NCBI GenBank assembly: GCA_030765055.1
Contig: CM060958.1
Span: 486,001-550,000 of the forward strand
Direction of reading: 5' to 3'
Length of the DNA stretch: 64,000 bases
DNA from: Mantis religiosa
Lineage: Eukaryota > Arthropoda > Insecta > Mantodea > Mantidae
This document shows positions 44,531 to 57,363 of the stretch, piece by piece. Each line of letters starts with the position of its first letter. Positions within the stretch are counted from its first letter, which is position 1. The translations under genes and the position numbers were made by a program. The notes under the pieces are model-generated. The model did no database searches, had not been told where the DNA came from, and saw only the letters and a program-made list of their open reading frames with translations.

Positions 44531-45040
44531 GATACTGGTTTATGTAATTATGTCTCCAGCTCATTTCTTTTTGAATGCTCCTTGTATATTCAGTATTGAA
44601 ATGTGGAATCCCCTTTTCAGGATATTCCAACTGCATTAAGGTGTTTAAATTACAAAAAAGAATAATAAGATTAATCAAACAAGTGAACCAATGTACTCCA
44701 AGTAAACCACTTTTTACAGATCTAAAAATTCTACCCCTACCGTGTATTTATATCTTAGAAATAGTTTCATTTGTACATGAAAATAAAAAGACCTTTAAGC
44801 TTAATAATGAATACCATTCATACAATACATGAACAGCAGCATCAATCCATCTCCAATAACATCATAAATTAACAATAAATTTGAATTCAGAATTCAGTTT
44901 CCCATAAAGGTGTTAACTTACATAATAAAATTCCACAGGCCATCAAAGTTCTGTAGATCAAAGCATTTAAAAATAAATTTAAAAACTTGCTCCTAAATAT
45001 ATGTTTTATTAAGTTAATGAATCTATAAATATCCAATTTT

Positions 45041-45595
45041 AATTACCCTTTGCACTAAAATACTTGTTTATTTAGAAATTAGTAACTAAGCTATCCATCC
45101 TAATTTTTTTCCCTCTGAATGTTTTTGTTTCATGGATCCTGTTCATCTGGGAGATGCACTTCATTTCAAGAGGAAGCTTGACCTCAACCTCCAAGACAAA
45201 GTCTGTACTCCATATCTTCTATCTATCAATACCTATACTTCAGTAATCACCTCAGTTTTAAATATAATGTATATAGAAATCTAATGCAATTGTATACCTG
45301 ATTGAGGTTTCTCTGAGGTTTCCCTCAGTTGTTACAGTTGTTAAGGTAAATGCTGGGTATCTTTATTTCACCTCGGTACAACTTTGTATTAACTATTTTT
45401 ATATATTGTAAATATGATAATGTTTGATACAGCCTCTTTTTTTTTGGGGGGGGGGGGTCAAAGCCCATATTCTGTATACATTTTGTTGGTGAATAAATCT
45501 GTATCAAGTATCAAAGCTATAAAATGATACCTAAAATGACTTGCTGATATGTCAACAAAGTATTTATTTATATAGGTAGAAACAAAATTTAATAT
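45041..45595. other. no clear feature; possible LINE V 3' UTR
   Basis: AT-rich sequence with a T10G11 run at about 45437-45458. It could be the LINE V 3' UTR, but no tail is recognised. It ends at the left target repeat ATAT of the Gypsy element. Confidence 0.4.
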
Positions 45596-46088
45596 TGTGA
45601 TCCAATTATCGGAACACCAGACGAACGACAGCTGAGAAGGGACCAGAGGCAGCCGAGCCACACCCTCTCATTAATCTCAGTCACTAACTGAGGGGACGAT
45701 TAGGGGAGTGTCACTTGTCGCTGGCCGCCTCCTCCCCCTTCGCCTGCCATCTGGAATTTTCGCGGTGATTCACGCAAACCAGAGACTTCTAGAAGACAAT
45801 AATATTCCTATAAAAAGGGGTGGAATGAGTGGAGTCAGGCAGTTCTTGGCAGGCAGCGTAAGAGTGCAGTGCTAGTGTAAGGACGAGAAGACTGTGTACG
45901 TGCATCGGAGGATTGTACGTAATCGCGAGAGCAAAGTGGAATTGTAACGGACGAGCTGGTGAATCGTAATTGTGTGCATTACGTAATTCTGTGTAATTGG
46001 CAAGTGTTTAACTGTAAGTCGGTGGAAATAAAGAACATTTTTGAGTGGTGTAATTGGACTTTTCATTTCACGAACCCACAAAGTCACA
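45596..46088 (+). repeat. 5' LTR of the Gypsy element
   Basis: Starts TGTGA and ends TCACA. TATAAAAA at 45809-45816 is a likely promoter box, and AATAAA at 46027-46032 a likely poly(A) signal. It differs from the 3' LTR at 7 of 493 positions. Confidence 0.95.
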
Positions 46089-46089
46089 C

Positions 46090-46107
46090 TGGTGTCAGGA
46101 AGCGGGA
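46090..46107 (+). promoter_or_regulatory. primer-binding site
   Basis: TGGTGTCAGGAAGCGGGA lies one base after the LTR. TGG at its start pairs with the CCA end of a tRNA. I do not name the tRNA. Confidence 0.7.
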
Positions 46108-46133
46108 CGACAACATCACTGAACATTGCAACC

Positions 46134-47377
46134 ATGGACGCGGCATTGGAAAAGATTTTGGAGAAGATGATGGAAATGAAGGCCGAACTGACCTCGGAAA
46201 TGAAGACGGCAAATGACAACATCACCGAGAGAATGGAAAAGAAGTTGGAGGCAGCAAATGACAACCTGGCCGCAGAGTTGAAACAAATGAAGACGGCTAA
46301 CGACAACCTTACCGCCGAGTTGAAGGAAATGAAGACGGCAAATGAAACCCTCGCTGCAAAAACGGAAGCGGCAAATAACAACCTGGCCGCGGAACTGAAA
46401 CAAATGAAGACGGCTAACGACATCACCGAGAAGATGGAAGAAATGAAGGCCGAGTTAACCACAGAAATGAGAGCAGGAACGGCAGTCTGCCCACGGAAAT
46501 GAAGGCGGCGAACGAGGCTCTCGCCGCAAAGTTTGAAGAACAGTTGGCCGGCGTAAAAGAGGACGTCACAGAGTTAGGCGAGCGCGTCGAAGACCTGGCG
46601 AGCCGCGTTAATGAGCTGGAAGGAAAGGCCAACAACAGCGTCAAGTCCCTGAGCGCCATGGTGGCGGAAGTCATCGGCAAGAGGTTGAAGGATTTGAAGG
46701 CCGACGCACCGGGACGCGACACAACATCGGCGCGCGTCAAACCTCCGAAATATGACGTCGCGTCAACGTTTGAAGTCTTCCGCCGCCAGTTCGACACAGT
46801 GGCCAAGCACAACAAATAGTCACCAGAAGAGGAGGCCACACAGTTAATAGCCAGCCTTCAGGGTCGGGCCGCGGAAGTCCTGAACGCGGTTCAGTCAGCG
46901 GCGGCACCCAAGGACAGCTGGGAGGCCCTAGAGAATCGTTTTGGGAACCACCGCTTAGCCGCAGCGTACCGCAGCCAGCTGAAGGAAAGGTCACAGCAGC
47001 CAGGGGAGACGCTGCAGCAGTTCGCCCTGGCAGTTGAACAACTGGCTAGCAAGGCCTTAGTCGACCTGCCACCAGAGTTCGTATCCCGGGAAGCTGCATA
47101 CACATTCGTGGACGGGGTACGAGACACGGAGATTCGTCAGCGCCTAATGCTCGGCGATTATAAAACCATCCACGAGGCGCTGACGGCAGCATTAAGGATG
47201 GAGGCGGCCAAAGTAACAGCTATCCCGACGTCGAGAACGAGGAGTGTCCGCTACACCGGAGAAAGAAGACCAGCCGAGGGACGCCGGCGACACCTTGCCT
47301 GTGGAGGAGGCCCTGCTGAAGCTCACCTTGATAAGGAGCACCGTACGTCTGTGGGTGTTCGTCGCGAAAGTGGCTGA
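46134..47377 (+). pseudogene. Gypsy gag, broken
   Basis: Starts MDAALEKILEKMMEMKAELT. A coiled-coil region follows, built of repeats such as MKTANDNLAAELKQ (46200-46440). A frame shift lies near 46480-46500, and a second part begins MKAANEALAAKFEEQL. TAG at 46817-46819 interrupts the frame within the capsid-like region, after FDTVAKHNK. SWEALENRFGNHRLAAAYRSQL and QQPGETLQQFALAVEQLA are typical Gypsy capsid sequence. No CCHC zinc knuckle follows; the frame ends at 47377 overlapping pol. I infer a deletion that removed the knuckle and the start of the protease. Confidence 0.88.
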
Positions 47378-50300
47378 GGAGGTGATACTGGGATTGGATG
47401 CTCTCAGGAGCCATGAAGCGATGGTCGACTTCGGCAAGAAGGTCCTGCGGCTCAACGGAGAAGAGGTTATACTCCGTCAACCAGAAGAGCGCCTTGGAAT
47501 TTGCAGGGTCGTCTTGGACGAAGACGTGGTTGTACCCGCGAGGAGTGAGGTGATGGTGACGGCGCGACTGGAAGGCCAGAGAACCAGGTACATGATGCTG
47601 AACCAGAAGACGCCTGTACACGGACTGTGTGTAGCCAGGGCATTGCTGCCGTGCCGAGAGGAGGTGCCAATGATACTGCTAAATCCAACGGACACCGATC
47701 ACGACGTCCAGGCCGGGACGGAGTTGGGAACGTGCGAGCCCGTGGTGAGCGTAACAGCAATCGACAAGACGCAGGAGCCGGTGCCGACGCAACACCTGGG
47801 GCCCCGGCTAGAAGGCTTACTAGAGAGGCCGGCTGACCACCTGACCGCAGAGCAGCTGGAGAAAGTTCGACAACTGCTGAGACGATACCAGCGCGTCTTC
47901 AGCCAAGGTGATAGTGACTACGGCCGCACGGACAAAGTGCTTCACCGCATCGACACCGGGGACGCCCGGCCTATTCGGCAACCACATAGACGCGTTCCGC
48001 TGGCGAAGCAAGGGGCGGTACGAGACATGCTGGAGGACATGAGATCCAGGGGAGTGATTGAAGAGTCTGACAGCCCTTGGTGTTCCCCTGTAGTCTTGGT
48101 GACAAAGAAGAATGGCGAGCTGCGCTTCTGCGTAGACTACAGAAAGTTGAACGCTGTCACCCGGAAGGACTGTTTCCCCTTACCACGGATTGACGACACC
48201 CTAGACACGCTAGCTGGTGCACAGTGGTTCTCGACCCTGGACCTGAAGTCGGGCTACTGGCAAGTAGCTCTAGACCCAAGAGACCAGGAGAAGACCGCAT
48301 TCTCGAAGGGCCAAGGGCTCTGGCAGTTCACGGTTATGCCCTTTGGCCTTTGCAACGCACCAGCTAGCTTCCAACGCCTCATGGAGTCAGTGATGAGAGG
48401 GCTGACTTACGATGCCTGCCTGCTATATCTGGACGACATCATCATCGTCGGAAAGACTTTTGAAGATCACCTCGAGAATCTGAGTAAGGTGCTACAGAGA
48501 CTGCAGGCGACCAACTTGAAGCTGAACGCGAAGAAGTGCCAGCTCTTCCGCAAGAAAGTGAACTACTTAGGCCACATAGTCTCAGCAACCGGAGTGGCCA
48601 CAGACCCGGAGAAGACACAGGCTGTGAGAGATTGGCCTCGCCCAAAGGATAAGAAAGAGTTGCGCAGTTTCCTGGGGCTGTGCAGTTATTACCGCCGCTT
48701 CATAAAGGGGTTCTCCAACATCGCAAAACCCCTCACCCGCCTGACAGAAAAACACCGGCCTTATGCGTGGACAGAGGACGCCGAAAACGCTTTCCAGCAC
48801 CTAAAGGAGAACCTGTGCAGTGCTCCAAATTTGGGTTTCCCACAACCGGGGGGCGCCTTTATTGTGGACACCGACGCCAGCGACCATTGCATTGGAGGTG
48901 TCCTATCGCAGATCCAGGACGGCCATGAGCGGGTGATAGCCTACTACAGCAAGACGCTATCCAAGGCAGAGAAGAACTACTGCGTCACCCGATGAGGATT
49001 ATTGGCGGTAGTAAAGACCTTGGAGCACTTCCACAAGCACCTGTACGGTCAGCCATTTCACCTGAGGACTGACCATTCCGCCCTAACCTGGCTATTGAGC
49101 TTTAAGAACCTGGAAGGCCAGACAGCACGTTGGGTCCAGAGGCTGCAGGAGTACGACTTCACCTCGGAACATCGTAGAGGGAAGAGCCACGGTAACGCAG
49201 ACGCCATGTCCCGAAGACCCTGTCCAGAAGAGTGCGGCCAGTGCGCAAGAGTGGAAGAGAAGGAGCGTGCCGCAGCAGTCCGAGTAGTTGTGACAGTGCC
49301 TGCGAACGGCTGGGATAGCGCAGGCCTGAGGAGGGAGCAGCTGGCGAACGCAGACTTGGGGCCACTCTTGAGGGAAGTGGAGGCAGGGACGAGACCAACC
49401 TGGGAGGACATCGCACCGAGGAGCGCCACCTACAAGTCGTACTGGGCCCAATGGGACTCGTTGAAGACCAGAGAGGGCGTGCTGTTCCGGGTATGGGAGT
49501 CACCCTATGGGAAGACGCAGAGAGAACAGTTGGTACTTCCCCGGAGTAAGGTCCCGGAAGTCTTGGAGGAAGTGCACGCCGGTACTTCAGCAGGACACCT
49601 GGGAGCGAACGGAACGATTGACAAACTACGGCAGCGCTACTACTGGCTGAGACTCCGAGCAGATACTGAGAGATGGTGCCATCAGTGTCACGTGTGCACG
49701 GAGAGTCGCGGACCCCAGACTAGGAGCCGGGGTCGCATGCAGCAGTACAACGTCGGAGTGCCATTCGAACGGATCGCCGTTGACATTGCTGGACGGTTCC
49801 CAGTTTCCGACCGAGGCAACAAGTACCTAGTGGTGGTCGTGGACTACCTCACCAAGTGGCCGGAGGTGTATGCCATCCCAAACCAAGAGGCAAAGACAAT
49901 CACAGACTGCCTCGTAGAGCAAGTGTTCTGTCGATTTGGGATGCCGTTGGAGCTACACATTGACCAGGGTACCAACTTTCAGTCCAACCTAATGAAGGAG
50001 GCGCTACAAAGGCTTGGGGTGAACAAGACCCGCACGACGCCTCTACATCCCCAGTCGGATGGCATGGTCGAAAGGTACATCAATACCTTAGAGGAACACC
50101 TGAGGAAGGTCGTAGCCAGCCATCAGCGAGACTGGGACGTCAAGGTGCCACTGTTCTTGCTGGCCTACCGCTCGTCTACACACGACACAACTGGGATGAC
50201 GCCAGCCAGCTTAATGTTCGGCCGAGAGTTACGCCTCCCTTGTGACCTGGCTTTTGGAAGCCCTCCGGAGGCGAAGCAGCCGGTGACCGAGTATGTCGAG

Positions 50301-50624
50301 AACTTGGTGGACCATCTCCACGACATGCACGAGATGGCTCGCCAGAACATCCAGAAGGCGAGCGACCGCATGAAGACCAGGTATGACAGGCAAGCCAACA
50401 GCCAATGTTTCCAGCAAGGTGACCTGGTCTGGTTGTACCGTCCTACCCGGACCAAGGGACGCTGCCCGAAGCTCCAGCAGCCATGGCAAGGACCGTACTG
50501 GGTGGTGAAGATGATTAACGACGTGGTCTACCGCATCCAGAAGGTTCCCCGAGGGAAGATGTTTGTGGTACACCTGGATCGTCTAGCCCGCTACGATGGT
50601 GCTGTTCGGGACGACCAGCTTTGA
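47244..50624 (+). pseudogene. Gypsy pol: protease remnant, RT, RNase H, integrase; one stop
   Basis: One frame with a single TGA at 48993-48995. The protease keeps only its end (EEVILGLDALRSHEAMVDFG) and lacks the D-T/S-G active site. RT: SRGVIEESDSPWCSPVVLV, FCVDYRKLNAVT, STLDLKSGYWQV, MPFGLCNAPASFQRLM and YLDD at 48426-48437. RNase H follows: FIVDTDASDHCIGGVLSQ, then the stop in CVTR*GLLAVVK (probably CGA to TGA), then TDHSALTWL. Integrase has an HHCC zinc finger (HAGTSAGHLG, CHQCHVC) and Asp, Asp and Glu at 49782, 49962 and 50070, 35 residues between the last two. The C-terminus is a GPY/F-type module (WQGPYWVVK) without a chromodomain. Confidence 0.95.
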
Positions 50625-50635
50625 GGAGGGAGCAG
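50622..50635 (+). promoter_or_regulatory. polypurine tract
   Basis: GAGGAGGGAGCAG directly before the 3' LTR is the expected plus-strand primer. It overlaps the pol stop codon. Confidence 0.75.
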
Positions 50636-51128
50636 TGTGACCCAATTATCGGAACGCCAGACGAACGACAGCTGAGAAGGGACCAGAGGCAGCCGAGCCA
50701 CACCCTCTCATTAATCTCAGTCACTAACTGAGGGGACGATTAGGGGAGTGTCACTTGTCGCTGGCCGCCTCCTCCCCCTTCGCCTGCCATCTGGAATTTT
50801 CGCGGTGATTCACGCAAACCAGAGACTTCTAGAAGACAATGATATTCCTATAAAAAGGGGTGGAATGCGTGGAGTCAGGCAGTTCTTGGCAGGCAGCGTA
50901 AGAGTGCAGTGCTAGTGTAAGGACGAGAAGACTGTGTACGTGCATCGGAGGATTGTACGTAATCGCGAGATCAAAGTGGAATTGTAACGGACGAACTGGT
51001 GAATCGTAATTGTGTGCATTACGTAATTCTGTGTAATTGACAAGTGTTTAACTGTAAGTCGGTGGAAATAAAGAACATTTTTGAGTGGTGTAATTGGACT
51101 TTTCATTTCACGAACCCACAAAGTCACA
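50636..51128 (+). repeat. 3' LTR of the Gypsy element
   Basis: 493 bp, starting TGTGACCC and ending AAGTCACA. TATAAAAA at 50849-50856 and AATAAA at 51067-51072. About 1.4% different from the 5' LTR. Confidence 0.95.
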
Positions 51129-51713
51129 ATATTATTTAATTTACTTTTAAATTAACAGTACATGTATTGAAATGCAACAATTTCACATTTGTGGACTGTT
51201 TAAAATGATATTTACTGACAATAAATAAAACTGTAGTCAATCAATGATTTACAAAATAAAACATAATTACAGTTTAACAGTAAAACTGAGAATTTATTGA
51301 TAAATTCTTTAAAACATGTTATTTTAAAAAGCTTTAGAGAAAGCTTTTAATAAAGATATTGCCTATAGTTTGACATTTATGTTCTAAAACAATTTAATAC
51401 TTTCTCAGAATGTCCCTGTCCAAAAATATATTTCCTGTATGCATTAGTGGTTTATTGGCACTTGTGGATACTGTGCACCTAAAGAGCTCAGATTTCCTTA
51501 ACAAATGAATTTGAACCTTTCTTAAGTTGAGTTTTGTGCAGCCAGTTTGCTTATTCTATTTTTATTAACAATTTTTTAATTTGTTCCGGGTTTATTACTT
51601 TTTTAGCTATGTAATATACTGAAAAGCTTCTGCAATTTAGCTACTAAGAGAATTTTGGCAAGTCCTATACAAAATAGACTCTAAATAATTAGGAATGTTA
51701 ACTGAAATACAGC
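51129..51713. other. no recognised feature (intron)
   Basis: AT-rich intron sequence that resumes after the Gypsy element. Confidence 0.5.
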
Positions 51714-51761
51714 AGTAGTAGTAGTAGTAGTAGTAGTAGCAGCAGCAGCAGCAGCAGCAGC
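51714..51761. repeat. (TAG)n(CAG)n trinucleotide run
   Basis: About eight TAG followed by about eight CAG triplets, two adjacent phases of a trinucleotide differing by one base. Confidence 0.9.
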
Positions 51762-51919
51762 ACTGCTGACGCAAGACAGAACGTGTTGTGACGTCAGTAC
51801 TGGGTGACCCGCTATTTGGAGCAGCGACTCCTGCCTGGACAAACAATTTCTTAGCGACGTCTCCATGCATTCCATTTCAATGTTAGGTTTCCGTATACGT
51901 ACAACTGAGTTTTAATTAA

Positions 51920-54900
51920 TGTCCGACTGGCCGTCAGTCTTATTCAAAAACACTGTCGGATCGGCCGACACTTATACTGCCAGGAACAATCACCGTCGGA
52001 CTCGCTGACATGTTATACTGAAAGGTACATACACGGTCGGAATGGCTGACACTTATACTGCCAGGTACATTCAATGTCGGAATGGCTGACATGTTATACT
52101 AAAATGTACATACACTGTCGGAATGGCTGGCACTTAACTGTCAGGTAGATTCACTGTCGGACTGGCTGACATGTTATACTGAAAGGTACATACCCTGTCG
52201 GAATGGCTGACATGTTATATTGAAAAGTACATACATTGTCGGAATGGCTAACACTTATACTGCCAGGTACATTCACTGTCGGACTGGCTAACACTGTTAT
52301 ACTGACAGGTATATACACTGTCGGGCTGGCTGACACTCTTATACTGACAGGTACATAGACTGTCGGACTAGCTGACACTCTTATACTAAAAGATACATTG
52401 TCGGACTGGTTAACACTGTAATACTGTCAAGAACATGCACTGTCGGACTGGCTGAGACCCTTATGCTGACAGGTACATACTTTGTCAGACTGGCTAACAC
52501 TGTAATACTGTCAAGTACATACACTGTCAGACTGGCTGATACCCTTATACTGTCAAATACATGCACTGTCGACTGGCTAACACTGTAATACTGTCAAGAA
52601 CATACACTGTCGGAGTGGCTGATATCCTTATACTGTCAAATACACACACTGTCGGACTGGCTAACACTGTTGTACTGTCAAATACATACACTGTCGGACT
52701 GGCTGATACTCCTATACCGTCAAGTCCATACACGGTCGGACTAGCTGATACTCTTATAATGTCAAGTACATGCACTGTCGGACTGGCTAACACTGTTATA
52801 CCGTCAAGTACATACACTGTCGGACTGGCTAACACTGTTATACCGTCAAGTACATACACCGTCGGACTGCCTGATACTCTTATACTGACAGGTACACACA
52901 CCGTCGGAATGTCTGACACTCTTATAGTGACAGGTACATACACTGTCGAACTGACTGACGCTCTTATACTGACAGGTACATACATTGTCGCACTGGCTGA
53001 ATCTCTTATACTGACAGGTGCATACACTGTCGGACTGTCTGACACCCTTATACTGACAGGTACATATACTGTCGGACTGGCTGAAACTGTTAGCCTGTCA
53101 GGTACATACACTGTCGGACAGACTAACACTGTTATACTGACAGGTGCATACAATGTCAGACTGGCTGATACTCTTATTCTGTCAAGTACATACACTGTCG
53201 GACTGGCTGAAATTGTTAGCCTGTCAGGTACATATACTGTCGGACTGGCTGACACTCTTATACTGACAGGTACATACGCTGTCGGACTGGCTGAAATTTT
53301 TATAGTGACAAGTACATACACTGTCGGACTGGCTAACACTTTTATACTGACAGGTATATACACTGTCAGACTGGCTGACACTCACACTGACAGGTACATA
53401 CACTGTCAGACTGGCTGACACTCATAGTGACAGGTACATACACAGTCGGACTGGCTAACACTGTTATACTAACAGGTACATACACTGTCGGACTGGCGGA
53501 CACTCATACTGACAGGTATATACACTGTCGGACTGGCTGACACTGTTATACTGACTGGTACATGCACTGTCGGACTGGCTGACACTCATACTGACAGGTA
53601 CATACACTGTCGGACTGGCTGACACTTATAGTGACAGGTACATACACTGTCGGAGCGTCCGACACTCTTAAAGTGACAGGTATATACACTGTCGGACTGG
53701 CTAATACTGTTATACTGACAGGTGCATACAATGTCAGACTGGCTGATACTCTTATTCTGTCAAGTACATACACTGTCGGACTGGCTGAAATTGTTAGCCT
53801 GTCAGGTACATATACTGTCGGACTGGCTGACACTCTTATACTGACAGGTACATACGCTGTCGGACTGGCTGAAATTTTTATAGTGACAGGTACATACACT
53901 GTCGGAGCGTCCGACACTCTTAAAGTGACAGGTATATACACTGTCGGACTGGCTAATACTGTTATACTGACAGGTGCATACAATGTCAGACTGGCTGATA
54001 CTCTTATTCTGTCAAGTACATACACTGTCGGACTGGCTGAAATTGTTAGCCTGTCAGGTACATATACTGTCGGACTGGCTGACACTCTTATACTGACAGG
54101 TACATACGCTGTCGGACTGGCTGAAATTTTTATAGTGACAAGTACATACACTGTCGGACTGGCTAACACTTTTATACTGACAGGTATATACACTGTCAGA
54201 CTGGCTGACACTCACACTGACAGGTACATACACTGTCAGACTGGCTGACACTCATAGTGACAGGTACATACACAGTCGGACTGGCTAACACTGTTATACT
54301 AACAGGTACATACACTGTCGGACTGGCGGACACTCATACTGACAGGTACATACACTGTCGGACTGGCTGACACTGTTATACTGACTGGTACATGCACTGT
54401 CGGACTGGCTGACACTCATACTGACAGGTACATACACTGTCGGACTGGCTGACACTCATACTGACAGGTACATATACTGCCGGACTGGCTGACACTCATA
54501 CTGACAGGTATATACACTGTCGGACTGGCTAACACTGTTATACTGACAGGTACATACACTGTTGGACTGGCTGAAACTGTTAGCCTGTCAGGTACATACA
54601 CTGTCGGACTGGCTGACACTCATACTAACAGGTACATACACTGTCGCACTGGCTGACACTCATACTGACAGGTATATACACTGTTGGACTGGCTGACGCT
54701 CTTATACTGGCAGGTACATACACTGTCGGACTGGCTGACACTTATAGTGACAGGTACATACACTGTCGGAGCGTCCGACACTCTTAAAGTGACAGGTATA
54801 TACACTGTCGGACTGGCTAATACTGTTATACTGACAGGTACATACACTGTCGGACTGGCTGATACCCTTACACTGACAGGTACATACACTGTCAGAGTGT

Positions 54901-56870
54901 CTGACACTCTTATAGTGACAGATACATAAACCGTCGCAGTGTCCGACACTCTTAAAGTGATAGGTACATACACTGTCGGACTAACACTGATAATCTGACA
55001 GGTACATACATTGTCGGACTGGCTGACTCCCTTATACTGACAGGTGCAATCACTGTCGGACTGTCTGACACTCTTATACTGACAGGTACATACACTGTCG
55101 GACTGGCTGAAACTGTTAGCCTGTCAGGTACATACACTGCCGGACTAACACTGTTATACTGACAGGTGCATAAACTGTCGGAATGGCTGATACTCTTATA
55201 CTGTCAAGTACATACACTGTCGTACTGTCTGAAACTGCTAGCCTGTCAGGTACATACACTGTCGGACTGGCTGACACTGTTATACTGTCAGGTACTTACG
55301 CAGTCGGACTGGCTGACACTCTTATAGTGACAAGTACATACACTGTCGGACTGACTGACACCCTTATACTGACAGGTACATACACTGTCGGACTGGCAGA
55401 CAATCTTATACTGACAGGTACACACACCGTCGGAATGTCTGACACTCTTATAGTGACAGGTACATACACTGTCTGACTGGTTGACCCTCTTATACTGTCA
55501 GGTGCATTCACTGTCGGACTGTCTGACACTCTTATACTGACAGGTACGTACCTTGTCGGACTGGCTGAAACTGTTAGCCTGTCAGGTACATACACTGTCG
55601 GACTGACAAACACTGTTATACTGACAGGTACATACACTGTCGGACTGGCTGATACTCTTATACTGTGAAGTAAATACACTGTCGGACTGGCTGAAACTGT
55701 TAGCCTGTCAGGTACATATACTGTCGGACTGGCTGACACTCTTATACTGACAGGGACATACGCTGTCGGACAGGCTGACACTCTTATAGTGACAAGTACA
55801 TACACTGTCGGACTGACTGACACCCTTATACTGACAGGTACATACACTGTCGGACTGCCTGAAACTGTTAGCCTGTCAGGTACATACACTGTCGGACTGA
55901 CAAACACTGTTATACTGACAGGTGCATACACTGTCGGACTGGCTGACACTCATACTGACAGGTATATACACTGTTGGACTGGCTGACACTCTTATACTGA
56001 CAGGTACATACACTGTCGGACTGGCTGACACTTATAGTGACAGGTACATACACTGTCGGACTGGCTGGCAGTGTTATACTGACAGGTACATGCACTGTCG
56101 CAGTGTCCGACACTCTTAAAGTGACAGGTATATGCACTGTCGGACTGGCTGAAATTGTTAGCCTGTCAGGTACATACACTGTCAATCCGCTGACACTGTT
56201 ATACTGTCAGGTACTTACGCTGTCGGACTGGCTGACACTCTTATAGTGACAAGTACATACACTGTCGGATTGACTGACACCCTTATACTGACAGGTACAT
56301 ACACTGTCGGACTGGCAGACCCTCTTATACTGACAGGTACATACACTGTCGGACTGGCTGACTCTCTTATACTGACAGGTGCATACACTGTTGGACTGTC
56401 TGACACTCTTATACAGACAGGTACATACACTGTCGGACCGGCTGAACCTGTTAGCCTGTCAGGTACATGCACTGTCGGACTGACTAACACTGTTATACTG
56501 ACAGGTGCATACACTGTCGGACTGGCTGACACTGTTATACTGACAGGTACATACGCTGTCGGACTGGCTGACACTCATAGTGACAAGTACATACACTGTC
56601 GGACTGATTGACACCCTTATACTGACAGGTACATACACTGTCGGACTGGCTGACACTCTTATACTGACAGGTACACACACCGTCGGAATGTCTGACACTC
56701 TTACAGTGACAGGTACATACACTGTCGGACTGGCTGACACTCTTATAGTGACAGGTACATACACTGTCGGAGTGTCTGACACTGTTATAGTGATAGTTAC
56801 ATACAGTGACGGACTGGCTGACACTCTTATACTGACAGGTATATACACTGTCGGGTTGGCTGTCCCTCTC
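51920..56870. repeat. 42-bp minisatellite, about 115-120 units
   Basis: The consensus is built from ACTGTCGGACTGGCTGACAC, then TCTTATACTG and ACAGGTACATAC. Units of 39-43 bp occur and most are 42. Units at the left edge are more diverged. A 252-bp (six-unit) block is repeated (phrase at 53722 and 53974), and a longer block recurs 830 bp away (53144 and 53974). Because 42 is divisible by 3 and stops are avoided, long frames open on both strands with 14-residue periods (such as SASPTVYVPVSIRV and its plus-strand counterpart). I do not call them genes. Confidence 0.95.
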
Positions 56871-57143
56871 ACATAGTGCTATCATAATGAATTTGTGGTG
56901 TCAGGGAATTCTCACCTCAAGCTCAGAGAATAGTTCTGACATGCGCAGTGTCATATTTGACACCAACTTGCAAATATGGTATGTAACCGTTATGTTCTCC
57001 CTCGCTCGCTCCCTCCCTCCCTCTCTATCATGCACACACGCACCTTTTTCTAATAAAGCTTTCATTCTTTTATAAATGAAGATTCAAATATATATTTACA
57101 GCTAAATCTCAAAATTAAATTTTCACTGGAATGAAGTACTTTA

Positions 57144-57174
<31 letters not shown>

Positions 57175-57363
57175 TCATTAGCAGAGCGTTCAGGGGTTGG
57201 ATAAAGTATACTCGATACAACAAAGCGATATGGCGAGTCAGATGTTAGGATAATTAATTCTCCCGAATTTGCCTACATATCATCCTTTGCATGTTTGAGG
57301 TCCGTGCGCCCCGACCCTCGCGCCCTTTAAAGATAAGAGAGACAAAGTGAATCGAGTACTTAC
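56871..57363 (-). other. intron, with a short (GCTT)n run
   Basis: The last part of the 15.7 kb intron. (CTTG/GCTT)n at about 57143-57175, otherwise unique sequence. The donor GTAAGT of the next exon is at 57363. Confidence 0.6.

Larger units (their letters stand above)
42816..44587 (+). mobile_element. mariner element inserted in LINE V
   Basis: Terminal inverted repeats are seen: the 5' end has TTCAAAAAGACACGAGCTGG, and the 3' end TCCAGCTCATTTCTTTTTGA is its reverse complement with small changes. TA lies at both borders (GTA|TAAG and CTTGTA|TATT). The element is about 1.77 kb, longer than usual for mariner because its 3' part is tandemly repeated. Both LINE V halves continue on either side. 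Confidence 0.9.
41860..45040 (+). mobile_element. LINE V: decayed non-LTR retrotransposon split by a mariner
   Basis: Plus-strand pieces at 41860-42815 and 44588-45040. The left part reads FSNIFNEYFVNIAEILA, IPDSLIKQCIQYLTKPLNN, FLDLTKAFDTVD, SGIPQGSILGPILFLNYIND and FADDTNLIF, in several frames. The right part reads FKLQKRIIRLIKQ, LKILPLPCIYILEI and a C-terminal tail. Many stops and shifts show a dead copy. It lies opposite to the kinase gene. Confidence 0.85.
45596..51128 (+). mobile_element. Ty3/Gypsy LTR retrotransposon, nearly full length, inactive
   Basis: A 5,533-bp element with two 493-bp LTRs, flanked by ATAT (45592-45595 and 51129-51132). Order: LTR, primer-binding site, gag, pol (protease remnant, RT, RNase H, integrase), polypurine tract, LTR. 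No envelope gene is present. It is clearly more GC-rich than its surroundings. Defects: a frame shift and a stop in gag, a deletion at the gag-protease join and a stop between RT and RNase H. It lies on the strand opposite to the kinase gene, within its 15.7 kb intron. Confidence 0.95.

Noticed and set aside
45872..46462. A 196-codon minus-strand frame over the 5' LTR and gag
   Set aside because: It is the shadow of the gag coiled-coil repeats and the LTR. It has no independent support.
50625..51128. An envelope gene after pol
   Set aside because: Only about 10 bases and the polypurine tract separate the pol stop from the 3' LTR.
52545..56885. Long repetitive proteins with 14-residue periods on both strands
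   Set aside because: They follow from a 42-bp unit without stops. Both strands are equally open, no start context, and no known domain.
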